64,000 nt of DNA from Spiribacter halobius (lineage in GTDB: Bacteria; Pseudomonadota; Gammaproteobacteria; Nitrococcales; Nitrococcaceae). Under the pieces are notes generated by a model. That model was not told where the DNA came from. It worked only from the letters and a program-made list of their open reading frames with translations, and did not search any database. The translations under genes were made by a program, and so were the position numbers. The stretch covers positions 3,774,501-3,838,500 of the forward strand of contig NZ_CP086615.1 in the NCBI RefSeq assembly GCF_020883455.1, written 5' to 3'. Positions 54,886 through 64,000 of this stretch are shown one piece after another. Each line of letters opens with the position of its first letter. Position 1 is the first letter of the stretch.

Positions 54886-54976
54886 GGGGCTCTCCGGTGA
54901 GTGACGGCGGCATCGCTGTTCGCTGCCGCCACGACGAAACGGAATGAACGCCAGTCTGCCGGGCGGGACGGGGTTC

Positions 54977-55006
54977 GTAAACCTGAGATGGATCGGTGGG
55001 GTTTAC
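54977..55006. promoter_or_regulatory. BirA box (biotin operator)
   Basis: GTAAACC at 54977-54983 and GGTTTAC at 55000-55006 are exact inverted halves with a 16-base spacer, matching the BirA operator TTGTAAACC-n15/16-GGTTTACAA. It lies about 90 bp upstream of the MaoC-like gene, so biotin should repress this operon. Confidence 0.85.
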
Positions 55007-55229
55007 GGCAGCCGCATGGCGGGACCACGGGCTCCGGGCTTGCGCGCGGAGCGCAGTGCCGGACGCCGCGCAGCGGCGTTTCGCGGTCGGAGACCGCTCC
55101 CAAGGGGATCGCGCCGGAATCGGCGCGGCGGCGGGGACCTGCCCCGCCTCGCGTCCGGAACGCCCGCTGGAGCGGCTCCAGCGCCGCGGCGCACAGGCCC
55201 GCTGAGACCTGACAATACTTCCGAAACGA
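55007..55229. other. Structured intergenic stretch before the biotin operon
   Basis: No gene. A hairpin CGCTGGAG-CGG-CTCCAGCG (55165-55183) lies after the metR stop on its strand and may act as terminator. Other GC-rich inverted repeats are weak. Confidence 0.45.
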
Positions 55230-56156
55230 TTAGTAACCAGGTCCCCTGATGCCGGCGAGGCGCTCCCGCCCGATGTGGCGGGAGAGGCCAACGAAGGCCT
55301 CGACATAGGGCAGAGCCGCGTCCTCCTCGCGCACCGCGGCGTAGAGGGTGCTCCAGAGCCCATCGCGCCCGAGGGCGACCGAGGTAACGCGTCGGCGGTC
55401 CTGGTGCTCGGCAAGGGCCCAGGCCGGCAGCGCCGCCACGCCGCGCCGGCTCGCCACCAGCTGCACCAGCAGCGCGGTGAGCTCGGCGGTGCGCACCGCC
55501 GCCGGCTCCACCCCGGCCGGGGTGAGAAAGTGCTGGAAGATATCGAGGCGGCTGCGACAGACGGGGTAGGTGATCACCGTCTCGCCGGCGAGATCCTGCG
55601 GCTCGACCGAGGCACGTCGGGCCAGCGGCGCCTCCGCCGCCACCGCCAGCCGGACCTCGTGGCGGAACAGCGGCAGATAGCGAATGCCGCCAAGCAGCGG
55701 ATCCGGGTCCGCCGTCACCACCAGGTCGATGGCGCCGCGCAGCAACGCCGGCAGGGCATGGAAACTGAAGCCGAGGGAGACGTCGGTCTCCACCTCCGGC
55801 CACTGCGCCCGGTAGGCGTCCAGCGCCGGCAGCAGCCACTGGAAGCAGCTGTGGCACTCGAGGGCGAGATGCAGACGCCCACTCTGCCCGCCCTGCAGGC
55901 GCTCCAGCTGGCGCAGGGTGCCGTCGACCTCGGGGAGCACCCGGCGCGCCAGGTCGAGCAGCCGCTCGCCGGCGGCAGTCGGCCGCAGCGGCCGGGCTGC
56001 CCTATGGAACAGCACCGTGTCGAGCTGTGCCTCGAGCGCCTTCACCTGGTGGGACAGTGCGCTCTGCGTGAGATGCAGGCGCCCGGCCGCCGCCACGAAG
56101 CCGCCACCCTCCTCGATGGCGAGGAGCGTGCGCAGATGGCGGAGCTCGATCTTCAT
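55230..56156 (-). CDS. metR: LysR-family regulator MetR
   Basis: 308 residues. N-terminal HTH: IELRHLRTLLAIEEGGGFVA and LHLTQSALSHQVKALEAQLD. The effector domain contains LALECHSCFQWLLPALDAYR, a phrase typical of MetR, which senses homocysteine. Divergent from metE, the usual MetR arrangement and target. Confidence 0.94.
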   Translation of the reverse strand: MKIELRHLRTLLAIEEGGGFVAAAGRLHLTQSALSHQVKALEAQLDTVLFHRAARPLRPTAAGERLLDLARRVLPEVDGTLRQLERLQGGQSGRLHLALECHSCFQWLLPALDAYRAQWPEVETDVSLGFSFHALPALLRGAIDLVVTADPDPLLGGIRYLPLFRHEVRLAVAAEAPLARRASVEPQDLAGETVITYPVCRSRLDIFQHFLTPAGVEPAAVRTAELTALLVQLVASRRGVAALPAWALAEHQDRRRVTSVALGRDGLWSTLYAAVREEDAALPYVEAFVGLSRHIGRERLAGIRGPGY

Positions 56157-56173
56157 GAGACTACCTCATATTG

Positions 56174-56187
56174 ATGATGAACATCAT
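56174..56187. promoter_or_regulatory. Possible MetR operator
   Basis: ATGATGAACATCAT, a palindrome with a 2-base centre, in the 99-bp metR-metE gap. MetR sites are TGAAnnnnnTTCA, which this matches only partly. Confidence 0.45.
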
Positions 56188-56255
56188 GAGCTTGCCTCAC
56201 CTCGGATCGGATGCCTAGGCTCCCGGGTCACCCCACATCACGGTGAGGCAGCCCC

Positions 56256-58484
56256 ATGCCACGGATTCACAACCTCGGATTCCCCCGTATCGGCGCCCGA
56301 CGCGAGCTCAAGCGCGCCCTCGAGGGCTACTGGGCCGGTCGGCTCGACGCCGACGAGCTGCAGCGCCGCGGCGCCGAGCTCCGGCGCCGGCACTGGCGCC
56401 AGCAGGCCGCCGCCGGGGTCGACCCGGTGCCGGTGGGCGACTTCTCCTGGTACGACCATGTGCTGGACGTCACGGCCATGCTCGGCGTCATCCCCGAGCG
56501 CTTCGCCGGCAACCCGCTGGATCTGGATACCCGCTTCCACATGGCCCGGGGGCGTGCGGCGGGTCGGCCCGACGTCGCGCCCTGCCCGATGACCAAGTGG
56601 TTCGACACCAACTACCACTACATCGTCCCCGAGCTCGAGGCGGCGAGCCGCTTCCGCGCCGACCCGGCGCCGCTGGTCGCGGAGCTCGCCGAGGCGCGGG
56701 CCGAGGGCCACACCCCCAAGCCGGTGCTGGTGGGGCCACTGACCTGGCTGCGGCTTGCCCGGCCCATCGACGGCAGCGACCCGCTTGCCCACGCGGACGC
56801 CCTCGCCGAGGCCTACGCGCGGCTGCTGCAGGGGTTGGGCGAGGCCGGCGCCGACTGGGTGCAGCTGGACGAGCCGGCGCTGGCCACCGATCTGCCGCAG
56901 GACTGGTGGGCCGCCGCCGAGCGGATCTACGATGCCCTGCGGACAGGCCCCGTGCGGGTGCTGCTGGCGGTCTACTTCGGTGACGCCGGGCCCTGGCAGC
57001 CCCGCCTGGAGTCGCTGCCGGTGGCCGGCCTGCACCTGGACGGGGTGCGTGCCACGGAGACGCTGGCCACTGCACTGGAGCGCTGGGACGGCGAGCGCGT
57101 GCTCTCGGCCGGGGTCATCGACGGCCGCAACGTCTGGCGCAGCGACCTCGACGCCCTCGCCGGCCGCCTCGGGCCGGCGGCACGCCGCCTCGGCGATGCC
57201 CTCTGGCTCGCTCCCTCCTGCCCGCTGCTGCACGTGCCGGTAGACCTGGAGGGCGAGACCCGCCTGCCCGAGGGGCTCCGCCCGCGGCTCGCCTTCGCCG
57301 TGCAGAAGCTCGACGAGCTCGGCGAGCTGGCGCGCCGGCTCGACGCCGCGGAGTTGCCGGCATCCGCCGGCGGCGCCACCGCCACGACCAGGGCAGAGGA
57401 CGTGGTGTTCCCGCCGGAGCGGCTGCGCCGCCGCCGTCCCTACCCCGAGCGGGCCCCACGCCAGCGCGAACACCTGCGCCTGCCACGCGTGCCCACCACC
57501 ACCATCGGCTCGCTGCCGCAGACGGCGGAGATCCGCCGCACCCGCCGGGACTGGCGCGCCGGGCGACTCGACGATGCAGCCTACGAGACGCGGATGCGCG
57601 AGGAGATCGGCCAGGCCATTGCCGAGCAGGAGGCCCTGGGGCTGGATGTGCTGGTGCACGGCGAGGCCGAGCGCAACGACATGGTGGAGTACTTCGGCGA
57701 GCGTCTGGAGGGCATTGCCACCACGGCCGGCGGCTGGGTCCAGAGCTACGGCAGCCGCTGCGTCAAGCCGCCCATCGTGCACGGGGCGATAAGCCGGCCT
57801 GGCCCGATCACCGTGCCCTGGTTCCGGCATGCGCAGTCGCTCACCGAGCGCCCGGTCAAGGGCATGCTCACCGGGCCGGTGACCATCCTGCAGTGGTCCT
57901 TCGTGCGCACTGACCAGCCCCGGGCGGAGACCGCACGGCAGCTCGCCGAAGCCCTGCGCGCGGAGGTGGCGGAGCTGGAGGCCGCCGGCGCGCGCATCAT
58001 CCAGATCGACGAGCCTGCCCTGCGCGAGGGCCTGCCGCTGCGCGCCGCCGAACGCCCCGACTACCTGCGCTGGGCGGTGGACGCCTTCCGCCTCGCCTCC
58101 GCCGGGGTGGACGACAGCACCCAGATCCACACCCACATGTGCTATTCCGAGTTCGGTGACATTCTCGACGCCATCACCGAGCTCGACGCCGACGTCATCA
58201 CCATCGAGGCGGCGCGCTCGCGCATGGCCCTGCTGGACGCCTTCGCCGAGCACGGCTATCCGAACGAGATCGGCCCAGGGATTTATGACATCCACTCCCC
58301 CCGGGTGCCCGAGCAGCAGGAGATGCTGGCCCTGCTCGAGGCCGCGGCACGCGTGTTCCCGCTGGAACGGCTGTGGGCCAACCCCGACTGCGGGCTGAAA
58401 ACCCGCAGCTGGGCGGAAATCCGCCCGGCGCTCGCCAACCTGGTGGCCGCGGCGCGCACGCTGCGGGCACGCCACGAGGACTGA
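56256..58484 (+). CDS. metE: Cobalamin-independent methionine synthase
   Basis: 742 residues, full length. N-terminal NLGFPRIGARRELKRALEGY and KWFDTNYHYIVPE; C-terminal catalytic half with zinc ligands in IHTHMCYSEFGDILDAI (His and Cys), TIEAARSRMALLDAF and NPDCGLKTRSWAEI (Cys). Transfers the methyl group from 5-methyltetrahydropteroyl-triglutamate to homocysteine. ATG 56256 follows GTGAGGCAGCCCC. Confidence 0.97.
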   Translation: MPRIHNLGFPRIGARRELKRALEGYWAGRLDADELQRRGAELRRRHWRQQAAAGVDPVPVGDFSWYDHVLDVTAMLGVIPERFAGNPLDLDTRFHMARGRAAGRPDVAPCPMTKWFDTNYHYIVPELEAASRFRADPAPLVAELAEARAEGHTPKPVLVGPLTWLRLARPIDGSDPLAHADALAEAYARLLQGLGEAGADWVQLDEPALATDLPQDWWAAAERIYDALRTGPVRVLLAVYFGDAGPWQPRLESLPVAGLHLDGVRATETLATALERWDGERVLSAGVIDGRNVWRSDLDALAGRLGPAARRLGDALWLAPSCPLLHVPVDLEGETRLPEGLRPRLAFAVQKLDELGELARRLDAAELPASAGGATATTRAEDVVFPPERLRRRRPYPERAPRQREHLRLPRVPTTTIGSLPQTAEIRRTRRDWRAGRLDDAAYETRMREEIGQAIAEQEALGLDVLVHGEAERNDMVEYFGERLEGIATTAGGWVQSYGSRCVKPPIVHGAISRPGPITVPWFRHAQSLTERPVKGMLTGPVTILQWSFVRTDQPRAETARQLAEALRAEVAELEAAGARIIQIDEPALREGLPLRAAERPDYLRWAVDAFRLASAGVDDSTQIHTHMCYSEFGDILDAITELDADVITIEAARSRMALLDAFAEHGYPNEIGPGIYDIHSPRVPEQQEMLALLEAAARVFPLERLWANPDCGLKTRSWAEIRPALANLVAAARTLRARHED

Positions 58485-58665
58485 CCGCCTACCGGCACAA
58501 GGGCCAGGGGCGGTCCGACCCCTGGCCGAAGCCCGCACAGGTCCATCCGCTCTGCAGTGATACAGTCCAAAGAATCGAGGCCGCGTCCGGGGCCATGATG
58601 TGCGGGGCTCCCGGTGGCGCCATCCGGCAGTGGGGGCAAATGCAGCGGCGGTGAAGAGGCGGCCA

Positions 58666-60771
58666 ATGCTCCACGTCTTCGTCGTGGACGATCAGAATAC
58701 CAATCGCAAGCTCCTGGCGAAGCTGGCTGGATCGCTCCGCCCGGCCGTTCGTGTCCACGAGTTCGCATCGCCCCTGCAGGCGCTGGATGCCGCCGCCACT
58801 GCGGCGCCGGACCTGGTCGTGACCGACTACGTCATGCCCGAGATGACCGGGGCCGAGCTGGTGCGCGCCCTGCGCGCGATCCCGGAATGCATCGAGCTGC
58901 CGGTGATCGTGGTCACCGCCTACGGCGACCGCGAGTACCGCTACGACGCTCTGGCCGCCGGCGCCACGGACTTCCTCCTGAGCCCGGTGGACCACGCCGA
59001 GTTCAAGGCCCGCGCCGGCAACCTGCTGGTCCTCCGGCGCCAGCAGCGGATCATCCGCCGCCGCGCCGCCCTGCTGGAGGCGCGCCTGAGCAGCCGCACC
59101 CGCCTGCAGGAGGAGGAGCTGCGGCACAGCGAGGAGAAGCTGCGCCTGGTGGTGAATACCGTGCCGGCCATGGTCAGCGCCATCGATCCGCAAGGCCGCT
59201 GCGTCTACATCAACAACCGCCAGGGGGTGTTCTTCGGTGTCGATCCGGAGATCGCCGCCGGCCAGCCGCTGGACAGAGTCTTCGATGCCGACTATGCCCA
59301 GCGTCACCAGGCCCTGAACGCCACCATCCTGCAGGAGCGCAGCGGCATCCAGGACATAGAGGAGCGCCTCGCCGACACCCATGGCCGCGAGCACGTGTTC
59401 CTCACCACCAAGGCCCCGCTGTACTCGGTCAATGACAGCATCTCCAGCATCGTCACGATCTCGGTGGACATCACCGAGCGCAAGGAGCTGGAATCCAGCC
59501 TCTGGAACCAGGCCCACTACGACGCGCTCACCGGCCTGCCCAACCGCAGCCTGCTGCACGACCGGCTCACCCATGCGCTGACGCGGGTGCACCGGGAGCA
59601 TGCCCTGCTCGGCGTGTTCTACGTCGACCTCGACGGCTTCAAGGACATCAACGATGCCTACGGCCACAGCGTGGGCGATCAGGTCCTGCGCGCCTCGGCC
59701 GAGCGCCTCGGACAGAGGGTGCGGGCCGCGGATACCCTCGCCCGCCTCGGCGGCGACGAGCTGGTGGCGGTGGTCGAGGGCATGCGCTCCGCGGACGAGG
59801 CCGACACCTTTGCCAGCAAGCTACTGGACGCGCTGCGCGATCCGCTGCCCGCCGCCGGTCTGCGCTTCCAGCTGCGGGCGAGCATCGGCATCGCCCTGAG
59901 CTACGATGGCCAGGAGAGCCCGGAGAGCATCCTCTCCCAGGCGGACGCCGCCCTCTACGACGCCAAGGCCCAGGGCGGCAACCAGTGGGCCTACTACACC
60001 CCCGCCCTCACCGCCCGCGCCCAGCGCCGAATACAGCTGGAGGGCGCGCTGCGCCATGCGCTGGACCAGGATCTCGCCCAGCTCGGCCTGGCGGTGCAGC
60101 CGATCCGGACACTCGAGGGCGACGTGCTCGGTCACGAGGCGCTGGTGCGCTGGGAGCACCCGGTGGACGGCTGGGTGCCGCCGCACGAGTTCCTCGCCGT
60201 CGCCGAGTCCACCGGGCTCATGTCGGAGCTGGGCCGGCTGATGCTCACGGCGGCGACCCAGTGGGCGATGCGGGAGGACGCGGGGCGGATCGCGGTCAAC
60301 GTCTCGCCGGAGGAGCTCGCGGCCCAGGGCTTCACGGCCACCTGCCTCGGCATCCTGGAGCGTACCGGCCTGCCACCGCAGCGACTGGAGCTGGAAATAA
60401 CCGAGGGGGGGCTGATGCGCCAGGACGAGGCCACGCTTCACCGCCTGGACAGCCTGCGCCGGCGCGGGGTGAGCATTGCCATCGACGATTTCGGCACCGG
60501 CTATTCCTCGCTCCAGTACATCAAGGCCCTGCCCGTGGACCGGCTCAAGATCGATCGCAGCTTCATCGCCGGACTGGCCGGAGATGCCGATAATCGCGCC
60601 ATCGTTGCCGCCGCCCTGACGGTCGCCCAGCATTTCGGTCTGGAGGTGGTCGCCGAGGGCGTGGAGAGCGCCGCGGATGCCGAGGCCCTCGCACAGATCG
60701 GCGTACGCGAGATGCAGGGTTTCCACTGCGGGCGCCCGACGCTCGTGGCACGCTTCTCGGAACTGCTGTGA
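58666..60771 (+). CDS. Response regulator REC-PAS-GGDEF-EAL protein
   Basis: 701 residues from ATG 58666 after AAGAGGCGGCC. REC at 1-120 ([15 protein letters not shown], phosphoacceptor in [13 protein letters not shown], Lys replaced by Ser-Pro context FLLSPVDH). PAS at about 165-285. GGDEF about 290-450 with [10 protein letters not shown], so the last Phe is Leu. EAL from about 465 with [43 protein letters not shown] and VVAEGVES, a full catalytic set. It probably degrades cyclic di-GMP and may also make it. Followed by an RpfC-like kinase, so it likely receives that kinase's phosphate. Confidence 0.92.
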   Translation: MLHVFVVDDQNTNRKLLAKLAGSLRPAVRVHEFASPLQALDAAATAAPDLVVTDYVMPEMTGAELVRALRAIPECIELPVIVVTAYGDREYRYDALAAGATDFLLSPVDHAEFKARAGNLLVLRRQQRIIRRRAALLEARLSSRTRLQEEELRHSEEKLRLVVNTVPAMVSAIDPQGRCVYINNRQGVFFGVDPEIAAGQPLDRVFDADYAQRHQALNATILQERSGIQDIEERLADTHGREHVFLTTKAPLYSVNDSISSIVTISVDITERKELESSLWNQAHYDALTGLPNRSLLHDRLTHALTRVHREHALLGVFYVDLDGFKDINDAYGHSVGDQVLRASAERLGQRVRAADTLARLGGDELVAVVEGMRSADEADTFASKLLDALRDPLPAAGLRFQLRASIGIALSYDGQESPESILSQADAALYDAKAQGGNQWAYYTPALTARAQRRIQLEGALRHALDQDLAQLGLAVQPIRTLEGDVLGHEALVRWEHPVDGWVPPHEFLAVAESTGLMSELGRLMLTAATQWAMREDAGRIAVNVSPEELAAQGFTATCLGILERTGLPPQRLELEITEGGLMRQDEATLHRLDSLRRRGVSIAIDDFGTGYSSLQYIKALPVDRLKIDRSFIAGLAGDADNRAIVAAALTVAQHFGLEVVAEGVESAADAEALAQIGVREMQGFHCGRPTLVARFSELL

Positions 60772-60800
60772 CTGGGCTCCGCCCAGTGGGAGAACGGCTG

Positions 60801-63335
60801 ATGGCACGCGCGGCGCCGCATTCACTGCTCGCCCGCATCCGGGCGCGCCTCGCCGGGCGGCCGGACAGCGAGCACAACCAGGCCGTCGTGCGCCTGGCCA
60901 TTGTCGCCCTCATCGGCGGCTACTCGCTCGCCCTCTGGAGCGGCGGCGCGATCACGGCCGCCGAGTTCCGCCTGTGCGGGCTCATCGCCGCCGGCTATCT
61001 TGCGCTGTCGGCGCTCTATTTCGGGCTGATCCTGCACCGGCCGGGGCGCTCGCCCACCCGGCGGCTACTCGCCATGGCGACGGACATGGGCACGCTGACG
61101 CTGTTCATCGCCGTCAGCGGCGTCTGGGGCACGGCGCTGTACCCTGTCTACCTGTGGATCACCCTCGGCAACGGCTTCCGGTACGGCCTGTTCTACCTCG
61201 GGGCCTCGGCGGTGACGAGCCTGGCGGGCTTCGGCTGGATCGTCGCCACCGCCGACTACACCCACGCCGGCTGGCGCATCGAGCAGTACGGGCTGCTGGC
61301 GGGGCTGGTCATCGTGCCCGCCTATGCGGCGAGCCTGATCCGCCGGCTCACCCAGGCGAAGGCCGAGGCGGAGGCGGCGAACCACGCCAAGAGCCGCTTC
61401 CTCGCCAACATGAGCCACGAGCTGCGGACACCGCTGAACTCCATCATCGGCATGAGCGATCTGCTCCGGGCAACCCGCCTGGACACCGAGCAGCGCGAGA
61501 TGGTGGGCACCGTGCAGACCTCTGGCCGGGCCCTGCTCGGGCTGATCAACGACATCCTCGACCTCTCCCGAATCGAAGCCGGCCGCATGCCGGTGGAGCG
61601 GGTAGACTTCGACCTCGATCACGAGCTTGCCCAGATCGGCGCCATCCTTCGCCCGCAGACCGACGCTCGCGGGCTCTCCCTTACCCTGGCCGTCGATGCC
61701 CGCGTGCCGCCCCGGCTCACGGGCGACATCCAGCACCTGCGGCAGATCCTGCTCAACCTCGGCTCCAACGCGGCCAAGTTCACCGAGCGCGGGGGCGTGC
61801 GCATCGCCGTGCAGTATTGCGGCGAGGGGGCCGACGGCGTGCAGCTGCGGTTCAGCGTGGCGGACACCGGCGTCGGCCTGCCGGCCTCCGCCTTGCAGGA
61901 GATCTTCGAGAGCTTCAGCCAGGGGCGTAATGCCGTGGCCGGCCAGCGCGGCGGCACCGGCCTCGGGCTCGCCATCTCGCGCCAGCTCGCCGGCCTGCTC
62001 GGCGGGCAGATCCATGTCGCGAGCCAGGAGAACGTCGGCAGCACCTTCACCCTGGAACTGACGCTGGCGCCCGCGGCGGCGGAGGAGGCGGCCAGGACGG
62101 CCGCAGGCGGTGCGCCGACGCTGCTCTGCCTGAGCGGTACCCTGGCCAGCCCGGCGCTGCTGCGCCCGGTGATGGCCGACAGCGGCTGGCGCCTGCAGAC
62201 GGTGGAGGGTCTCGAGGAGGCGGCGCGCGAGGCCGCCGCCGGCGGCAGCGGGCGCGTTTTCCTGGCGCTCGACAGCGAGGCCGCGGCGGACGCCCTCGGC
62301 ACGCTGCACCGGCGCCTGCCGCGACTGCGCTGCGCCTGTCTGCTGCTCGGCGAGGCCACCACGCCAGTGGCATTGTCGGCGGAGGCGGTGGTGGAGCTGC
62401 CGACAGACCCCGATCAGGCCAGCCTGGCGCGCGCCCTGCGGGCCCTGGCGGCGCTGGATCCGCTCGGCGCGAGCGCCGCCTCCGGCGATGCGGCGGACGG
62501 CACCCAAACGCACCGGCGGCCACTGCGGGTACTCGGGGCCGATGACAACGCCATCAACCGCCGGGTCACGGCCAAGATCCTGGAGGGCGCGGGACATGAG
62601 GTGGAGATGGTCGAGAGCGGCGATGCCGCCCTGGACCGCCTCGAGGAGGCGCGGTTCGACGCCGTGCTGATGGACGTCAACCTGCCCGGCACCAGCGGCA
62701 TCGACGCGGTGAAGCTCTACCGCTTCGCCCACCCCGGCGACGACGGTCCGCCGTTCATCGCACTCACCGCCGACGTCACCGAGGAAACCCGCGCGGCCTG
62801 CCGCGATGCGGGCATGGCCGGTTTCCTCGCCAAGCCCATCGACGCCGGGCGGCTGCTCGACACCCTGGACAGCCTCACCGGTGGCGCAGCCGAGGCCCGG
62901 GCGGAGGACGCCGCGCCGAGCAATGTCACGCCCATCGAGCGCCATCCGACCTTCGCCGGCGACCTCGGCCCGGTGCTCGACGAGCGCACCCTCGCCCGGC
63001 TGCTCGAGCTGGATCCGGATCCGGCCTTCGTGCGCGACGTCCTCGAGGACTACCTCGGCGACGCGGGCAACCTCATCGAGCAGCTGGTGGCGGCTCTCGA
63101 GCGCGGCGCCATCGGCGAGGCACGGGACGCCGCCCATGCCCTGCGCGGCACCTCCGCCAATGTCGGGGCGCAGCGCCTGCAGCGGCTGGCCAGCGAGCTC
63201 CACGGCGCCCCGGCGGCACGGCTCGCCAGCGACGGCCTGCGCCGGTCGCGGGAGCTGCCGGCGGAGCTCACCCGCTTCCTCGAGGCTGCGCGCCGCTACG
63301 TCGGCCACCGCGCAGGGCAGCGGCACAGCCGCTGA
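60801..63335 (+). CDS. rpfC: Hybrid sensor histidine kinase, RpfC-like
   Basis: 844 residues from ATG 60801 after GGGAGAACGG; a GTG at 60768 overlapping the previous stop is the alternative. Five or so membrane helices in 30-185. His[22 protein letters not shown]. ATPase: [43 protein letters not shown] about 585-705 with [13 protein letters not shown] and LAKPIDAG. HPt at the C-terminus with [20 protein letters not shown]. This 5TM-HK-REC-HPt order is that of the DSF sensor RpfC, and the next gene is RpfF-like. Confidence 0.88.
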   Translation: MARAAPHSLLARIRARLAGRPDSEHNQAVVRLAIVALIGGYSLALWSGGAITAAEFRLCGLIAAGYLALSALYFGLILHRPGRSPTRRLLAMATDMGTLTLFIAVSGVWGTALYPVYLWITLGNGFRYGLFYLGASAVTSLAGFGWIVATADYTHAGWRIEQYGLLAGLVIVPAYAASLIRRLTQAKAEAEAANHAKSRFLANMSHELRTPLNSIIGMSDLLRATRLDTEQREMVGTVQTSGRALLGLINDILDLSRIEAGRMPVERVDFDLDHELAQIGAILRPQTDARGLSLTLAVDARVPPRLTGDIQHLRQILLNLGSNAAKFTERGGVRIAVQYCGEGADGVQLRFSVADTGVGLPASALQEIFESFSQGRNAVAGQRGGTGLGLAISRQLAGLLGGQIHVASQENVGSTFTLELTLAPAAAEEAARTAAGGAPTLLCLSGTLASPALLRPVMADSGWRLQTVEGLEEAAREAAAGGSGRVFLALDSEAAADALGTLHRRLPRLRCACLLLGEATTPVALSAEAVVELPTDPDQASLARALRALAALDPLGASAASGDAADGTQTHRRPLRVLGADDNAINRRVTAKILEGAGHEVEMVESGDAALDRLEEARFDAVLMDVNLPGTSGIDAVKLYRFAHPGDDGPPFIALTADVTEETRAACRDAGMAGFLAKPIDAGRLLDTLDSLTGGAAEARAEDAAPSNVTPIERHPTFAGDLGPVLDERTLARLLELDPDPAFVRDVLEDYLGDAGNLIEQLVAALERGAIGEARDAAHALRGTSANVGAQRLQRLASELHGAPAARLASDGLRRSRELPAELTRFLEAARRYVGHRAGQRHSR

Positions 63336-63353
63336 CCCCACGCGGGCCGACGG

Positions 63354-64000
63354 TCAGTCGCGGACACGGCGGTCCTGTGCCGCTGCCAGGCGCGCCATGC
63401 GCCGCAGCTCGGGCTCGCCCAGGGTGAGCGCCGAATCCACCCACACCTCGGTGATATCCACGAGCTCCTCGTGACTGACGGGATGGACACGCTCCCGGAT
63501 GCGCTGCAGCGCCCGCCGGGTGCGAAGCTGACGGCGCTCGCGGCGGATGAAGTCGTGCACGCCGCTCTCGCCTTCGCCGTCCTCGACCAGCACGTCCACG
63601 ATGCCCGCCTCGTGCATCTCCTCGGCGCTGTAGACCCGCCCGCTCAGAATCAACCGCTCCGCGTAGGCGGGGCTCACCCGGCGGCTGAGGAAGCTGTAGG
63701 CCCCCATGCCGGGAAACAGGCCGAACAGGATCTCCGGCAGGCCGAACTTGGCGCTACGCTCGGCGATGATGACGTCGTCGGCGAGGGCGCACTCGAAGCC
63801 GCCACCGAGGGCGTCCCCCTGCACCAGCGAGATGGTGCAGATGGGCAGGTTCAGGTTGGTGGCGCGACGATGCTGCCCGTCGACGCAGGCCCGCGCGTAG
63901 TGCAGCAGACCGGCGCGATCACCGGCGCGAATCAGCTCCATGAAGCTGGCGAGATCGCCACCGAGGTTGTAGATCCCCGGCAGACGGGAACCGGTGACCA
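63354..64000 (-). CDS. rpfF: DSF synthase RpfF-like crotonase, 5' end beyond the window (partial)
   Basis: The visible part covers about the last 215 residues. SLVQGDALGGGFECALADDV and KFGLPEILFGLFPGMGAYSF hold the two catalytic Glu of RpfF; ERLILSGRVYSAEEMHEAGI follows. The frame stays open to the right edge (VTGSRLPGIYNLGGDLASFM), so the start is outside. RpfF makes cis-2-unsaturated fatty acid signals from acyl-ACP. Convergent with the rpfC-like gene, 18 bp apart. Confidence 0.92.
   Translation of the reverse strand, partial: VTGSRLPGIYNLGGDLASFMELIRAGDRAGLLHYARACVDGQHRRATNLNLPICTISLVQGDALGGGFECALADDVIIAERSAKFGLPEILFGLFPGMGAYSFLSRRVSPAYAERLILSGRVYSAEEMHEAGIVDVLVEDGEGESGVHDFIRRERRQLRTRRALQRIRERVHPVSHEELVDITEVWVDSALTLGEPELRRMARLAAAQDRRVRD

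Overview
The window is high-GC gammaproteobacterial DNA, and I see no rRNA or CRISPR. The urea, guanidine, biotin, DSF-type and iron-uptake genes suggest a free-living Ectothiorhodospiraceae-like or halophilic gammaproteobacterium. That placement is an inference from gene content only.

Region 1 (1-19907) is the right-hand part of a large Tn7-like transposon. At its right end lies a tnsA-tnsB-tnsC-tniQ cassette followed by a Cys-rich protein with a truncated, catalytically dead tyrosine-recombinase fold (TnsF-like). All are on the minus strand. The element ends in ...TACA at 19907, inside comM, whose 3' part continues in frame to 20569. This matches the Tn6022-like elements reported to target comM through TnsF. 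The left end and comM 5' part are not in the window. The cargo is a patchwork: a PLD nuclease with a low-GC partner, a frameshifted integrase, a HEPN/RES NADase-type toxin with a truncated upstream partner, a PD-(D/E)XK-like protein, a secreted EEP nuclease with a helix-hairpin-helix tail, a CsrA, an H-NS, a ccdA with a decayed ccdB, an XRE regulator, and an intact IS66 element with an 8-bp target duplication.

Region 2 (20570-44100) is nitrogen scavenging with an iron receptor between. urtABCDE (urea ABC importer) has a sigma54-like promoter and an NtrC-like site upstream. A TonB-dependent receptor and an AraC-type regulator follow. Next comes a contiguous minus-strand run from 40049 to 30758: guanidine-type ABC permease and ATPase, an agmatinase-family ureohydrolase that fits guanidine hydrolase, hupE/ureJ, ureD, ureA, ureB, ureC, ureE, ureF, ureG. 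A guanidine-I (ykkC) riboswitch and a sigma54 promoter precede it. The matching binding protein is divergent with its own sigma54 promoter, and two NtrC-like palindromes lie between. The layout encodes guanidine uptake, then guanidine to urea plus ammonia, then urea to ammonia.

Region 3 (44200-55100) has a cytochrome c5-type protein, tRNA-Arg(CCG), a GST, a FhuCBD-type iron importer, and an operon of MaoC-like protein, BioM, BioN, BioY, acyl-CoA ligase and thiolase. A BirA-box palindrome stands upstream of the operon. It resembles Bacillus yhfUTS and suggests biotin- or precursor-linked acyl metabolism.

Region 4 (55230-64000) has metR/metE, then a DSF-type signalling cluster: a REC-PAS-GGDEF-EAL protein, an RpfC-like hybrid kinase and a convergent RpfF-like synthase cut by the window edge.

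Three families of structured intergenic repeats lie in regions 2 and 3: a MITE-like repeat with perfect terminal inverted repeats, long hairpins in the urease operon, and a large inverted repeat between urtD and urtE.
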